64,000 nt of DNA from Deinococcus roseus (GTDB lineage: Bacteria; Deinococcota; Deinococci; Deinococcales; Deinococcaceae), in assembly GCF_014646895.1 (NCBI RefSeq), contig NZ_BMOD01000003.1:265867-329866 (forward strand). The letters run 5' to 3'. Shown one piece after another: positions 25,502 to 33,269 of this stretch. The notes below the pieces were generated by a model. The model was not told where the DNA came from. It searched no databases and saw only the letters and a program-made list of their open reading frames with translations. The position numbers and the translations under genes are program-made. How positions within the stretch are numbered: position 1 is the stretch's first letter; every line of letters starts with the position of its first letter.

Positions 25502-26889
25502 TTCACCTCCGCAATCTGGGCAGAGACAGGGACTTTTGCATCCCTGGAATCCGCATCTTCCACTGGAACGGCCAGGGCATACCTTCTGAGCATCACAACA
25601 TCCACCACTGCCAGCAATCCGTAAATCAGGGTGAACCCCAGCATGCTGATCCACACAAATGCGCTGCTGACGTTGGGGGAGACCCCATCCACGGTTTTTA
25701 AAAGGCCATACACCACCCAGGGTTGCCTGCCCATCTCGGTGACCACCCAGCCAGCACTGTTGGCAATGTAAGGGGCAAACAGCATGATCAGGCTGAAGGT
25801 CAGCAGCAGGCGGTTGTTCAGCAAGGTGCCCCTCCACCAGGACCACAGTCCCCAGAAACCCAGCAGGATGAACCCCATCCCCAGACCCACCATGATGCGG
25901 AAAGCCCAGTACAGCACGGCCACAGGAGGAATGTAGTTTCCAGGACCATATTTGGCTTCCAGGGCTTTTTGCAGTTCCTCAATGCCCTTGACCTCTCCGG
26001 TGGTGTTGTTGTGGGCCAGCACGCTCAGCAAGAGGGGCAGCCTGATTTCCCGGAAAGATTCCCCTTTCTGCTGGTCGATGATGGCAAACAGAGAAAAGCT
26101 GGCAGGTTCCTCGGTTTTCCAGAGGGCTTCCATGGCGGCCAGTTTCATGGGCTGGTTTTCTGCCACGTGCTGGGCCTGCTTGTGTCCGGTGGTGGCAGCC
26201 ATCACAGCAAACACCGTGGTGAAAATCAGGGCCAGTTGGAAAGACTTCTGAAAAAACTCTGGCCGGTTCTTTTTCAGCATGTGGTAAGCGCTGATGCCCA
26301 GCACAAACAGCCCTCCGGTGATGTACCCACCCACCAGGGTGTGGGGAATCTGGCTCTGCACCTGCTCGCTCATCACCACCGCGAAAATGTCTGTCAGCAC
26401 AGGTTTACCGTTCTGAAGGGCATATCCCACGGGCATCTGCATCCAGGCGTTGGCCACCAGAACCCAGATGGCGGACAGGGTGGACCCCAGCGCCACCAGC
26501 CAGATGCTGGCAAGGTGCACCCATTTCGGGAGCCTGCCCCAGCCAAAAATCCACAAGCCCAGAAAAGTGGATTCCAGAAAGAAGGCCATCAGGGCTTCAA
26601 TGGCCAGCGGAATCCCGAAGATGTCTCCGACAAAGCGGGAGTATTCGCTCCAGTTCATGCCGAACTGAAATTCCTGCACAATGCCTGTGGCCACACCCAG
26701 TGCAAAATTGATGACGAAAAGTTTCCCGAAAAATTTGGCGAGGTCTTTATAGGCGGTGTTCTCTGTGCGGTAATAAATGCTGTGAAAAATCGCAACCATG
26801 AAAGAAAGCCCCAGGGTGAGCGGCACAAACAGAAAGTGGTACAGGGTGGTGATTCCAAATTGCCAGCGGGAAAGCAGCAATGCATCCAT
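25498..26889 (-). CDS. cydA: Cytochrome bd oxidase subunit I
   Basis: A 463-residue membrane subunit carrying haems b558, b595 and d. It begins MDALLLSRWQFGITTLYHFL, where His18 is the b595 ligand; a later HTLVGGYITGGLF holds the b558 His, and GWVVTEMGRQPW the Met ligand and GRQPW signature. The quinol loop between helices 6 and 7 is short, so this is the short-Q-loop form. The complex reduces O2 to water at high affinity without pumping protons. First gene of cydA-B-D-C. The start was set at the conserved MDA; the upstream AAGG is close, so a TTG at 26883 or ATG 26907 is conceivable. Confidence 0.95.
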   Translation of the reverse strand: MDALLLSRWQFGITTLYHFLFVPLTLGLSFMVAIFHSIYYRTENTAYKDLAKFFGKLFVINFALGVATGIVQEFQFGMNWSEYSRFVGDIFGIPLAIEALMAFFLESTFLGLWIFGWGRLPKWVHLASIWLVALGSTLSAIWVLVANAWMQMPVGYALQNGKPVLTDIFAVVMSEQVQSQIPHTLVGGYITGGLFVLGISAYHMLKKNRPEFFQKSFQLALIFTTVFAVMAATTGHKQAQHVAENQPMKLAAMEALWKTEEPASFSLFAIIDQQKGESFREIRLPLLLSVLAHNNTTGEVKGIEELQKALEAKYGPGNYIPPVAVLYWAFRIMVGLGMGFILLGFWGLWSWWRGTLLNNRLLLTFSLIMLFAPYIANSAGWVVTEMGRQPWVVYGLLKTVDGVSPNVSSAFVWISMLGFTLIYGLLAVVDVVMLRRYALAVPVEDADSRDAKVPVSAQIAEVK

Positions 26890-27091
26890 GCCTTCATTTA
26901 AAAGCATGCAGCTGATTTGTCACAGGGGCTCCTGTCCCATTCTGGAGTGGAATCCAATGTTGCAATTCATGCAGATCTTAAGGACATCTGTCCTGAAAAT
27001 AAGAGTTTGAGCTGTGGCTTGAAGAAATGAACTGTAATTTGCCGGTAATGCCTGATGCGTTCTGCTGCAATCATCTGGGAGCAACCATGAC

Positions 27092-27122
27092 AAAACCGGA
27101 CCAGCAAAAGCATGGTCCGGTC
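27092..27122 (-). terminator. Rho-independent terminator after the roadblock gene
   Basis: On the minus strand ACCGGACC and GGTCCGGT pair around an 11-nt loop, followed by TTTTGTC. Confidence 0.75.
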
Positions 27123-27144
27123 TGAAATCTTGAGGGTCAACAGG

Positions 27145-28005
27145 TCAGACGCGCACTTCGCTGCCCAGGGCTTTGAGTTTGTAGCGGGCCAGCGCCAGGT
27201 TGGCGCGGTCTTTTTGCAGCACCAGATACAGGAACAGCGGGGTGCCTGGAATCAGATAAATGATGTGGTACTGGTTGTCCAGGGTGATCAGGATGTCCTC
27301 GATGCCACCTTTGATGCCCAGTGATTCCATGGTGCGCATCTTGGCCCGCACCACGTCGGTGTTGCCTGCGGCGGCGAGTTCCAGGTTGATTCCTGACCCC
27401 TTCATGCCCAGGGCCATGCCGCTCTGGTAATCCACGAGTGCTGCTGCTGTAGAACCATCGATGGTGTTGAGGGCGGCGTCTATGGTTTCGTTGATGGTGG
27501 ACATGTCAAAGACCTCACTTTCCTGAACTGGTACAGAGGGCTGGATGGGCTGCTGCGCTTCGGGAGAGGGTGTGGCTTCGGTGGGAACTTCGGGCGTTGC
27601 GGTCAGTGTGGAACTGGGGGTTGCTGGTTCTGATGCTTCTGGTTCTGGAGGCTCAGCAGCCTCAGGTTCTGCAGGCTGTGCACCGACAGGTTCAGGTGCT
27701 GGTGGTTCAGGCGCAGCAGTCACAGGATCAGGCGCTGGAGCCTCTTGAAGGACTGTGGATGCCGTTTGAGGTGTGGCTTCTGCCACTGGAGCAGCAGGAG
27801 GTGCCGGAGAAACCTGAGGGCTTTGCGGAGAAGAATTGTTGCGGTAATACAGAGAATCCAGATTGGGATGCTGGGACCTGTGCAGCAGCTCGGATTGTTC
27901 GTATTGCTCATGTTGATGTGCCAGAGCTTCTGCAGTGCTGGAAGCATCATCTGCAGGGTGGTCTGTGTCTTTTCGGTGCTGGTTTCGGTTGCGTCTGAAG
28001 AACAA
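27145..28005 (-). CDS. Roadblock/LC7-domain protein with long Pro/Ala/Glu-rich linker
   Basis: About 286 residues. The C-terminal ~115 residues form a roadblock/LC7 domain (INETIDAALNTIDGSTAAAL, ELAAAGNTDVVRAKMRTMES, YHIIYLIPGTPLFLYLVLQ), a fold that binds small GTPases such as MglA in bacteria. Residues ~60-165 are a low-complexity Pro/Glu/Ala linker, and the first ~25 are basic (FFRRNRNQHRKD). I start it at TTG 28005 because AAAAGGAGA lies 8 nt upstream; an ATG at 28122 would add 39 residues without a binding site. It may be a signalling adaptor. It diverges from the two mini-peptide genes about 880 bp away. Confidence 0.75.
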   Translation of the reverse strand: MFFRRNRNQHRKDTDHPADDASSTAEALAHQHEQYEQSELLHRSQHPNLDSLYYRNNSSPQSPQVSPAPPAAPVAEATPQTASTVLQEAPAPDPVTAAPEPPAPEPVGAQPAEPEAAEPPEPEASEPATPSSTLTATPEVPTEATPSPEAQQPIQPSVPVQESEVFDMSTINETIDAALNTIDGSTAAALVDYQSGMALGMKGSGINLELAAAGNTDVVRAKMRTMESLGIKGGIEDILITLDNQYHIIYLIPGTPLFLYLVLQKDRANLALARYKLKALGSEVRV

Positions 28006-28883
28006 AATGGCCGTCTCCTTTTGCTCGATTTCAGGTGGAACGCTTGAGTGAGACCACTGAAAATGGAGAATGTCTGACTTGACTGCAAAGGAGAAGTTTT
28101 GTTTGAAGACCCTGACTGCCATTCAAACAAAGGTGGTTTGGCTTGGGATGGTCAATTGCTGCCGATCTTTCCGTTCTGGTCGGCGACGCTGTCATGCTGG
28201 TGAGAACCACGTTAACTATAGCACACCTGTCTGTAATATGTTTTGCAAATGCACATCATAGAAAGAGGGGTTTCACCTATTGACTTAAGTTGTTGCTGAT
28301 TGGCAATCGAATGGATTAAATCATATGGAAAAGTGACTTTTTGCCTTTAAAAGTACAGCACAAGGCAAGATCTGACCAGAGGAAGAAAAATCGTTACACT
28401 TCTGGAAAAATTGTGCTGCAGGCCACAGGGATGGGGTGTTCAGGAGTGGAAAAATCCTGCAATGAAAAACAGCATGCAAGCTGCAGCCAGCACGGTCATG
28501 GATCTTGTTCCTGGAGGGTTGCCCTGATTGTATTCCCACACAAATTGAACCCACCCGTGGGTCTGGGTGGGTCAGGAGGAATGTGGAGAAAAAGATGCCT
28601 TTCACTGGACATCTCTTTTTGTTGTCTTACTTTACCTGCAAAACCCTGACGGAACTCTTAAACTTAGGGTTTATTTTACACAAACCCCCTGTTGATTTGG
28701 TATGGGATCAAAAGAGGACTTCCGGAACAAAGCTTGTTTCAGGCTGAATTGTGTGAAATTTCACCAGCGAATTGTTTTCCAGAACACCAGGATTTTTCTA
28801 TCTTCAGAACCCACAGGAAATGAACATAGAGGGCTTTTAACCTGATCTCAGGTCTGAGCAAGACCGGAATCTGGAGGTTCACC
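28006..28883. other. Long AT-rich intergenic region
   Basis: About 880 bases with no convincing gene, visibly richer in A+T than the surroundings. ACCCACCC (28549-28556) and GGGTGGGT (28565-28572) form an 8-bp hairpin. ACCTGA/TCAGGT form a small palindrome at 28840-28853 overlapping a GGTCT/AGACC hairpin (28851-28865) directly before the first mini-peptide gene. A possible 50-codon frame at 28598-28747 (MPFTGHLFLLSYFTCK) is not well enough supported to call. The region probably holds the control of the peptide genes. Confidence 0.45.
28753..28764. promoter_or_regulatory. Perfect palindrome GTGAAATTTCAC
   Basis: A 12-bp perfect palindrome 120 bp before the first mini-peptide gene. It loosely resembles CRP/FNR half-sites (TGTGA) but with shorter spacing. 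A regulator site is plausible; the protein is unknown. Confidence 0.4.
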
Positions 28884-28985
28884 ATGAAAAAGAAAATCGT
28901 GCCCCTGCTCTTTTTGGCCGCCCTTTTCGGCAGTCAAGCCCTCGCCAGTTACCAGTCCTGGGCTGGTGGCGTTCCCGGACATTAA
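28884..28985 (+). CDS. Secreted mini-peptide precursor 1 (33 aa)
   Basis: A 33-residue frame with a strong ribosome binding site (GGAGG, 28873-28877). Residues 1-21 are a complete Sec signal (MKKKIVPLLFLAALFGSQAL then A, with an ALA cleavage site), leaving only the 12-residue peptide SYQSWAGGVPGH. A paralogue starts 10 nt after its stop. The two frames differ by about eleven synonymous codon changes but only six amino-acid changes, and the last ten residues QSWAGGVPGH are identical, so the peptide itself is under selection. Size and layout fit a secreted signalling or effector peptide. I know no family with this sequence. Confidence 0.75.
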   Translation: MKKKIVPLLFLAALFGSQALASYQSWAGGVPGH

Positions 28986-28995
28986 AAGGAAGCCC

Positions 28996-29097
28996 ATGAA
29001 AAACAAAATCATTTCCATGCTGTTCCTTGCCGCCCTTTTTGGCAGCCAGGCCCTGGCTGGATCCCAGTCCTGGGCTGGCGGTGTTCCCGGACACTGA
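28996..29097 (+). CDS. Secreted mini-peptide precursor 2 (33 aa)
   Basis: Tandem paralogue of the preceding gene, same length. AAAAGGA (28984-28990) overlaps the upstream stop codon and gives a good ribosome binding site, so the two are one operon. Signal: MKNKIISMLFLAALFGSQAL then A; predicted mature peptide GSQSWAGGVPGH. It shares the QSWAGGVPGH end with peptide 1, with synonymous changes in GGT/GGC, GGC/GGT and CAT/CAC. A long bidirectional terminator follows. No transporter, protease or receptor gene lies directly beside the pair. Confidence 0.75.
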   Translation: MKNKIISMLFLAALFGSQALAGSQSWAGGVPGH

Positions 29098-29130
29098 ACC
29101 AGCCATTGAACCACTCCACAGCAAAAGCAA

Positions 29131-29170
29131 AAAAGAAACAGAGCCAGCAAACGCTGGCTCTGTTTCTTTT
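29131..29170. terminator. Bidirectional Rho-independent terminator
   Basis: An 18-bp perfect stem (AAAAGAAACAGAGCCAGC at 29131-29148 with its complement at 29153-29170) around loop AAAC, A-rich on the left and T-rich on the right. It serves the mini-peptide genes (+) and the convergent GH114 gene (-). Confidence 0.92.
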
Positions 29171-29178
29171 CACTCAAG

Positions 29179-30228
29179 TCACCAGGACCCAAACGCGCAA
29201 GTCGTTGGATTGGCGTTGGCATCTGGCGATCCTCCGTTGTCGTACTTTGACCCGGAGACATTAAGGTGCAGGGCCGCAGCCACCTGTAAACGGGTGCGGA
29301 TGTCGCTGCTGCTGTACTTTGCGCTCTGGTAGGTGCTGCAATTGGACACCAGGTACTGCCGCACAAAGATGGGCTTGTTCAGGTCCTTGAAGGGTTTCAT
29401 CTCCCCACATTCCTGATACTGGAAGCATTCTTCGTTGATGATCCCATCGAAGACTTTTGCCAGACCCACCTTGCCAGAGGGCACATCTGCAGCACCATCG
29501 GCAATCTGTCCGAGGTCGTTTTTCTGCAGGATCTTCATGCCCAGATTGTGCGCAGTGCTGGCCAGCCAGACGTTGTAGTTGTACTGGTCGGTGCTGGAAA
29601 TGCCTGAAACATTGGCATAAGCATCGATGTTGTCCGGTTCGATGGCCTCACAGCCCAGGGTTTTGACCCGCTGCATGTGCTCGGTCATGATGCGCCTGAG
29701 CAGGATGTGTTCTGCAGTGTTGCTGCTGGCCGTGAAACCAGCCAGCTTGTACACATACTCATCCCAGCCCGGAAGCTGACTGCCTGCCAGCTTCTTGAAG
29801 GTCAGCTGGTCTCCGATCATCTGCCGGGTCTGGCCGCCATAGGTGTAACTGGTTTTTCCTGCTTTGATGGCCGTGGCAACAGCCTGTGCTTCTGCCACAC
29901 TGCCCGAACCATTGGTCAGCACCTTGTTGATGTTCAGTCGGGTGAAATTGTCATATTCCCAGGTGCCAGCACTGAAGTAGCACAGCACCGCTCTGGAGGC
30001 ATTGTGCAAACTGGTGACGCTGCTGGGGGTGGCGTTCCAGGCGTCCTGACTGACCACCTGAGAAACAGAACTGGTGAGCACCTGGGCAATGCGGTAATCC
30101 CAGGTTCTGGGCACCTGAGGCGAGGCGAAGATGTTGGGAACGGCCTGCTCAGAAATGGAAGTCTGGGAGAGGGTCTGGGAACAGGCCACCATGGTCACGC
30201 TGAAGGTCAGAAGGGCCATTTTTTTCAT
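29179..30228 (-). CDS. GH114 endo-alpha-1,4-polygalactosaminidase-type lipoprotein
   Basis: A 349-residue lipoprotein: signal MKKMALLTFSVTMVAC with lipidated Cys16; AAGGAGACATC precedes ATG 30228. The body matches the GH114 TIM barrel: PRTWDYRIAQVL, the strand AVLCYFSAGTWEYDNF, GCEAIEPDNIDAYANVSG with the conserved Asp residues, YNVWLASTAHNLGMKILQKN, and FDGIINEECFQYQECGEMK ... KPIFVRQY. GH114 enzymes cut alpha-1,4-linked galactosamine polymers. It is the most typical GH114 member of the four polymer-degrading enzymes here. A weaker version of the shared TTGACT promoter lies upstream (30360-30334). Confidence 0.88.
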   Translation of the reverse strand: MKKMALLTFSVTMVACSQTLSQTSISEQAVPNIFASPQVPRTWDYRIAQVLTSSVSQVVSQDAWNATPSSVTSLHNASRAVLCYFSAGTWEYDNFTRLNINKVLTNGSGSVAEAQAVATAIKAGKTSYTYGGQTRQMIGDQLTFKKLAGSQLPGWDEYVYKLAGFTASSNTAEHILLRRIMTEHMQRVKTLGCEAIEPDNIDAYANVSGISSTDQYNYNVWLASTAHNLGMKILQKNDLGQIADGAADVPSGKVGLAKVFDGIINEECFQYQECGEMKPFKDLNKPIFVRQYLVSNCSTYQSAKYSSSDIRTRLQVAAALHLNVSGSKYDNGGSPDANANPTTCAFGSW

Positions 30229-30246
30229 GATGTCTCCTTGAAGAAT

Positions 30247-30406
30247 GCCGAGGGCGCAGGGCCGAGGGCCGAGAGCGAAAGATGCCAAAGCAAGTGCATG
30301 CCTGAAACATGTTCTGAGGGTCTGAAAACCCTCGTTTTACAGATTGATCGCTGAAGTCAACCACAACCTGGTTTCTGCCCTCGGCCCTCGGCTCTCGGCC
30401 CTGAGC
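30247..30406. repeat. CTCGGCY heptamer repeats (two blocks)
   Basis: 30247-30278 reads GCCGAGGGCGCAGGGCCGAG then GGCCGAGAGCG; 30377-30406 reads CCCTCGGCCCTCGGCTCTCG. Both are 7-bp-period runs of the same unit in opposite orientation, flanking the promoter region of the GH114 gene, so they could also pair with each other. Confidence 0.6.
30334..30360 (-). promoter_or_regulatory. Possible fifth member of the TTGACT promoter set
   Basis: Minus strand: GGTTGACT (TTGACT at 30360-30355) followed by GATCAATC and then TAAAAC (30339-30334) at 15-bp spacing. It resembles the four better sites but has a shorter spacer and no TGA before TTGACT. Confidence 0.35.
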
Positions 30407-30475
30407 GGGGCGCAAGCCCATGTCCTGTGCAAATCAGGGGGCCGAACACGGCCCCCTGATGATCCGCGCCCCTGA

Positions 30476-32899
30476 TTAAAGCGGGTTCGAGACTGCAATT
30501 CCCAGCGTATATTGCGTGGATTGGTTCAGGATGAGGTTGGGGGTGCTGGAGGGGGTGCCAGAGACGGCGGGGAACCTCACCACACTGCCTGCTCCAGTAC
30601 CTGCGCTGTTGGTGGAGTTGACCACCCACAGGTTGCCGAGCACATCCACATCCACATCGAAGGGGCTGTAGAGGTTGCTGGTGTAGGTGCTCAGGATGCG
30701 GGAATCTGCATTGGCGGTGTATGGGCTGAGGGTCAGGCTGGTGGTGCTGAGTTTCACGGCCTTGCTGCTGCTTCCAGTGTTGCCCACCACATACAGGTTG
30801 CCCTGCCCGTCAAAGGTCAGGCCTTTGGGGTTCAGTCCGGTCAGTTGCCAGACCAGATCGGGGGCAGCTCCGTTGGAGGTCAGGGGCGTGGCAAACATGG
30901 TGACCAGGCCGTAGGTGGTGGTGACCCACAGGCGGTTCTGGCTGTCCACAGCGGCACGGAAAGGGTAACCGTAGGTGCTGGCTGGGAAGTTGAAGCCTGA
31001 AGTCTCGGTGGTGGCGTTGCTGGCAAAGCGGCTGATTCTGGGGGTGCCGCGCACTGCGCCAGACCAGTCCAGGGCACTGCTGACCACCCAGAGGTTGCCC
31101 ACGCTGTCCAGGGCGGCACTGGTGGGGTAATTCAGTCCAGTCAGGGTTTGCAGGGGTTCACTGAGGCTGTAAGGCGCGTATTTCAGGACGCGCCCTGCAG
31201 GTTGGGGCGCGGCAGGATTGCCCACGTTTTCCACCACGAACTGCGTGCCATCTGCAGCCACTGCGATGTCGTAGGGCTGGGAAATGCTGGAGGCCTTGCG
31301 GTTTTCCGTGCTGGTGCTGGTCAGGGTGCTCTGGGAATCGTAAGCAGCCACGGTTCCGTTGCCAGCATTGGCGATCCAGACGCTTTCTCCATTGACATTG
31401 ACCACATTGAGCCTGAGATCATAACGCATGCTGTTTCCGGCACTGGTGGCAATCACGGGCACAATGTAGGTCTTTAAAGCCGTGGTGCTGGCAACATTCA
31501 GGGTCAGGCCCACCTGGGTGGTGGGGCCAGGGGTGACCTGGGTGCTGGTGAAGCTTCCAGTGACGCCAGCAGGCAATTTGCCCAGCCGCAGGGAAACCGG
31601 GCTGGTGTAGCCGTTCACGGCCCCGACGTTCAGGGTGGTGCTGGTGGAGGTTCCGGGTTTTGCGCTCACCACACGGGGCTGGAAGACCACAGAGAAGTCA
31701 CTGGCGGTGGTGTAGGTGTAGTTGGCGCAACCTGTGTAGGCCCGGATCTGTGCCGTGCTGTTGGGGAAGGTGTAGAGCTTCTGGAAGTAAGCATCAGAGT
31801 AGGCAGGAATCCAGCCGTGGGAACGGGAAACCTCGTAGGACAGGCAGGCCAGATCGGTGCGGTCTGAAGTGGCAAAATCCTGCGCGAAAACCACGCCCCC
31901 TCTGTTCTTGTAGGCATCTGCATGCTGGTCCCGGTTGATGCGGTAGTTCTGGTCTGCCGTGCGCTGGGGTTCGGGGGTCATGGCGTAGTAAGAGGTCCAG
32001 CTCAGGTAGTTGGCCCCGTTCAGGGTGGGGTTGGTGGGGTTGCCCGATGGGGGCAGGTAGCGGGTGGTGGCCACCTCGTGCATCACACCGTCGATGTAAC
32101 CCTCGGTGCCGTCTCCGCTGTTTTCGCTGTCCAGCACCAGGTCAAAACCACCGTTTTGCACCAGAATGCCGCCGGGATAGGCTTCCCTGAGCGCCTTGAT
32201 GGTGGCGATGTAACCGGCCCGCATCTGGGCGTAGGTGGGACGGCCTGCATACAGGATCAGACCCTCGTTTTCAAATTGAACGCTGGGGGTGCCGGTTCCA
32301 AAAAATTCGGCATCGTCTGCGGTGTCCAGGAAAAGACCATCAAACTGCCTGCCCCACAGGTACTGCGCCTGAGACACCAGGAAAGCACGGGCTGCAGAAT
32401 TGCTGAGGTCCAGCATGGGGGCCTGGAAGCTCTTGTTGAGGCCCACCACCCAGGACTGGGGAATCACGGGGGTTCCGGTGATGGTGTGGTTGTTGGGATC
32501 GCTGTTGCTCCATCCCAGCAGTTCCCAGCCGTATTTGGGCTGGCCATTGATGTAGTAGGTGTTGTAAATCCCGATCTCGCCAATGGACAGGTAAGAAATG
32601 GCGTAACCGATGGTCTGCAATGCCTGGATTTGCTCGTTGCTGACGGCATTGGGCTGCACAAAGGAGATGTCCCGTTTTTGCAGTTCGTCCAGGTCTGCGC
32701 TGGTGGGGGTGGCATAGAACGTGGCGTAGTTCAGCACTTTCAGGTTGCCCTGGGCATCTTTCAGGCGGGAGGGGGCTTTGGTGGCCACCTGTTTCTGGAC
32801 TTTCGCCTGGGGGGTGCTGGAAGAGACTTGTGGCGCAGATCCACAGGCAGCGAGCAGACCAAGGCTGACGAGCAGGGTGAATGTTTGGATGGACTTCAC
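30476..32899 (-). CDS. GH114-superfamily (TM1410-like) lipoprotein fused to a beta-propeller
   Basis: An 807-residue lipoprotein. GTG 32899 gives the signal KSIQTFTLLVSLGLLAAC with Cys19 and has GGAGG 9 nt upstream. Residues ~65-420 are a TM1410/GH114-like barrel: YATFYATPTSADLDELQKRD, the strand AISYLSIGEIGIYN, FDGLFLDTADDAEFF, GILVQNGGFDLVLD and GGVVFAQDFA, with Asp/Glu at strand ends as in glycosidases. A ~100-residue Ig-like section follows, then an NHL/Vgb-like six-bladed propeller (about 535-807; repeats IAVAADGTQFVV, AALDSVGNLWVV, AAVDSQNRLWVT, LTFDGQGNLYVV, VDVDVLGNLWVV). It probably degrades a polysaccharide at the cell surface. Catalysis by this subgroup is less well established than for true GH114. 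Confidence 0.82.
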   Translation of the reverse strand: MKSIQTFTLLVSLGLLAACGSAPQVSSSTPQAKVQKQVATKAPSRLKDAQGNLKVLNYATFYATPTSADLDELQKRDISFVQPNAVSNEQIQALQTIGYAISYLSIGEIGIYNTYYINGQPKYGWELLGWSNSDPNNHTITGTPVIPQSWVVGLNKSFQAPMLDLSNSAARAFLVSQAQYLWGRQFDGLFLDTADDAEFFGTGTPSVQFENEGLILYAGRPTYAQMRAGYIATIKALREAYPGGILVQNGGFDLVLDSENSGDGTEGYIDGVMHEVATTRYLPPSGNPTNPTLNGANYLSWTSYYAMTPEPQRTADQNYRINRDQHADAYKNRGGVVFAQDFATSDRTDLACLSYEVSRSHGWIPAYSDAYFQKLYTFPNSTAQIRAYTGCANYTYTTASDFSVVFQPRVVSAKPGTSTSTTLNVGAVNGYTSPVSLRLGKLPAGVTGSFTSTQVTPGPTTQVGLTLNVASTTALKTYIVPVIATSAGNSMRYDLRLNVVNVNGESVWIANAGNGTVAAYDSQSTLTSTSTENRKASSISQPYDIAVAADGTQFVVENVGNPAAPQPAGRVLKYAPYSLSEPLQTLTGLNYPTSAALDSVGNLWVVSSALDWSGAVRGTPRISRFASNATTETSGFNFPASTYGYPFRAAVDSQNRLWVTTTYGLVTMFATPLTSNGAAPDLVWQLTGLNPKGLTFDGQGNLYVVGNTGSSSKAVKLSTTSLTLSPYTANADSRILSTYTSNLYSPFDVDVDVLGNLWVVNSTNSAGTGAGSVVRFPAVSGTPSSTPNLILNQSTQYTLGIAVSNPL

Positions 32900-33000
32900 G
32901 TGACAATACCTCCAGATGCCTGTCCTGTTGGGATCAGGCGGCTTTGATGCTTGTGAATCTCTCAGGTGATGCAAAGGGCAATGGTGGGGGAACTGACCTG

Positions 33001-33034
33001 AGGTTAGCACTGTTGGCGATCATAGTCAATCATA
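33001..33034 (-). promoter_or_regulatory. TGATTGACT promoter/operator before the propeller GH114-like gene
   Basis: Minus strand TGATTGACT with TTGACT (33029-33024) as -35, a 17-bp spacer and TAACCT (33006-33001) as -10. The same element with the same spacing precedes the importer operon, nagA and the GH135 gene. Confidence 0.6.
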
Positions 33035-33128
33035 TCTGTGAACTATTTTGATCAAGTATAACGGTATCCATGATTAAAGATGCGGGAATGCTGTGAGAGG
33101 GAGTGGGCGTTTGAGGGCACTAGGGGTA

Positions 33129-33256
33129 AGATCCCCCTGCCTTTCGCTGACGCCTCAAGGCGGTCCCCCGTCAGTGTTGGGGGATGGGTGCCAGACAAGA
33201 AACAATCCCCCTTCGTTAAGGGGGACAGTGCAAGCGAAGCGAGCACAGGGGGATCT
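33129..33256. repeat. ~128-bp inverted-repeat element
   Basis: Bounded by a perfect 11-bp inverted repeat, AGATCCCCCTG (33129-33139) and CAGGGGGATCT (33246-33256). Inside are GGTCCCCC...GGGGGAT and TCCCCCTTCGTTAAGGGGGA hairpins plus GCAAGCGAAGCGAGC. No reading frame; it looks like a small dispersed palindromic (MITE- or REP-like) element. Confidence 0.6.
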
Positions 33257-33269
33257 AAGCGCAAGAAAT

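Noticed and set aside
27040..27055. AATTTGCCGGTAATG as another TTTACCGGTAAA operator, before cydA
   Set aside because: Only half of the palindrome is kept and no functional link to the glucanase regulator exists.
28461..28527. Short frame MKNSMQAAASTVMDLVPGGLP upstream of the peptide genes
   Set aside because: No ribosome binding site and no likeness to the signal-plus-QSWAGGVPGH layout.
28598..28747. Possible 50-codon gene MPFTGHLFLLSYFTCK... before the mini-peptides
   Set aside because: GGAG lies at a usable spacing, but the sequence has no clear signal or domain and lies in an AT-rich non-coding stretch; not supported enough to call.
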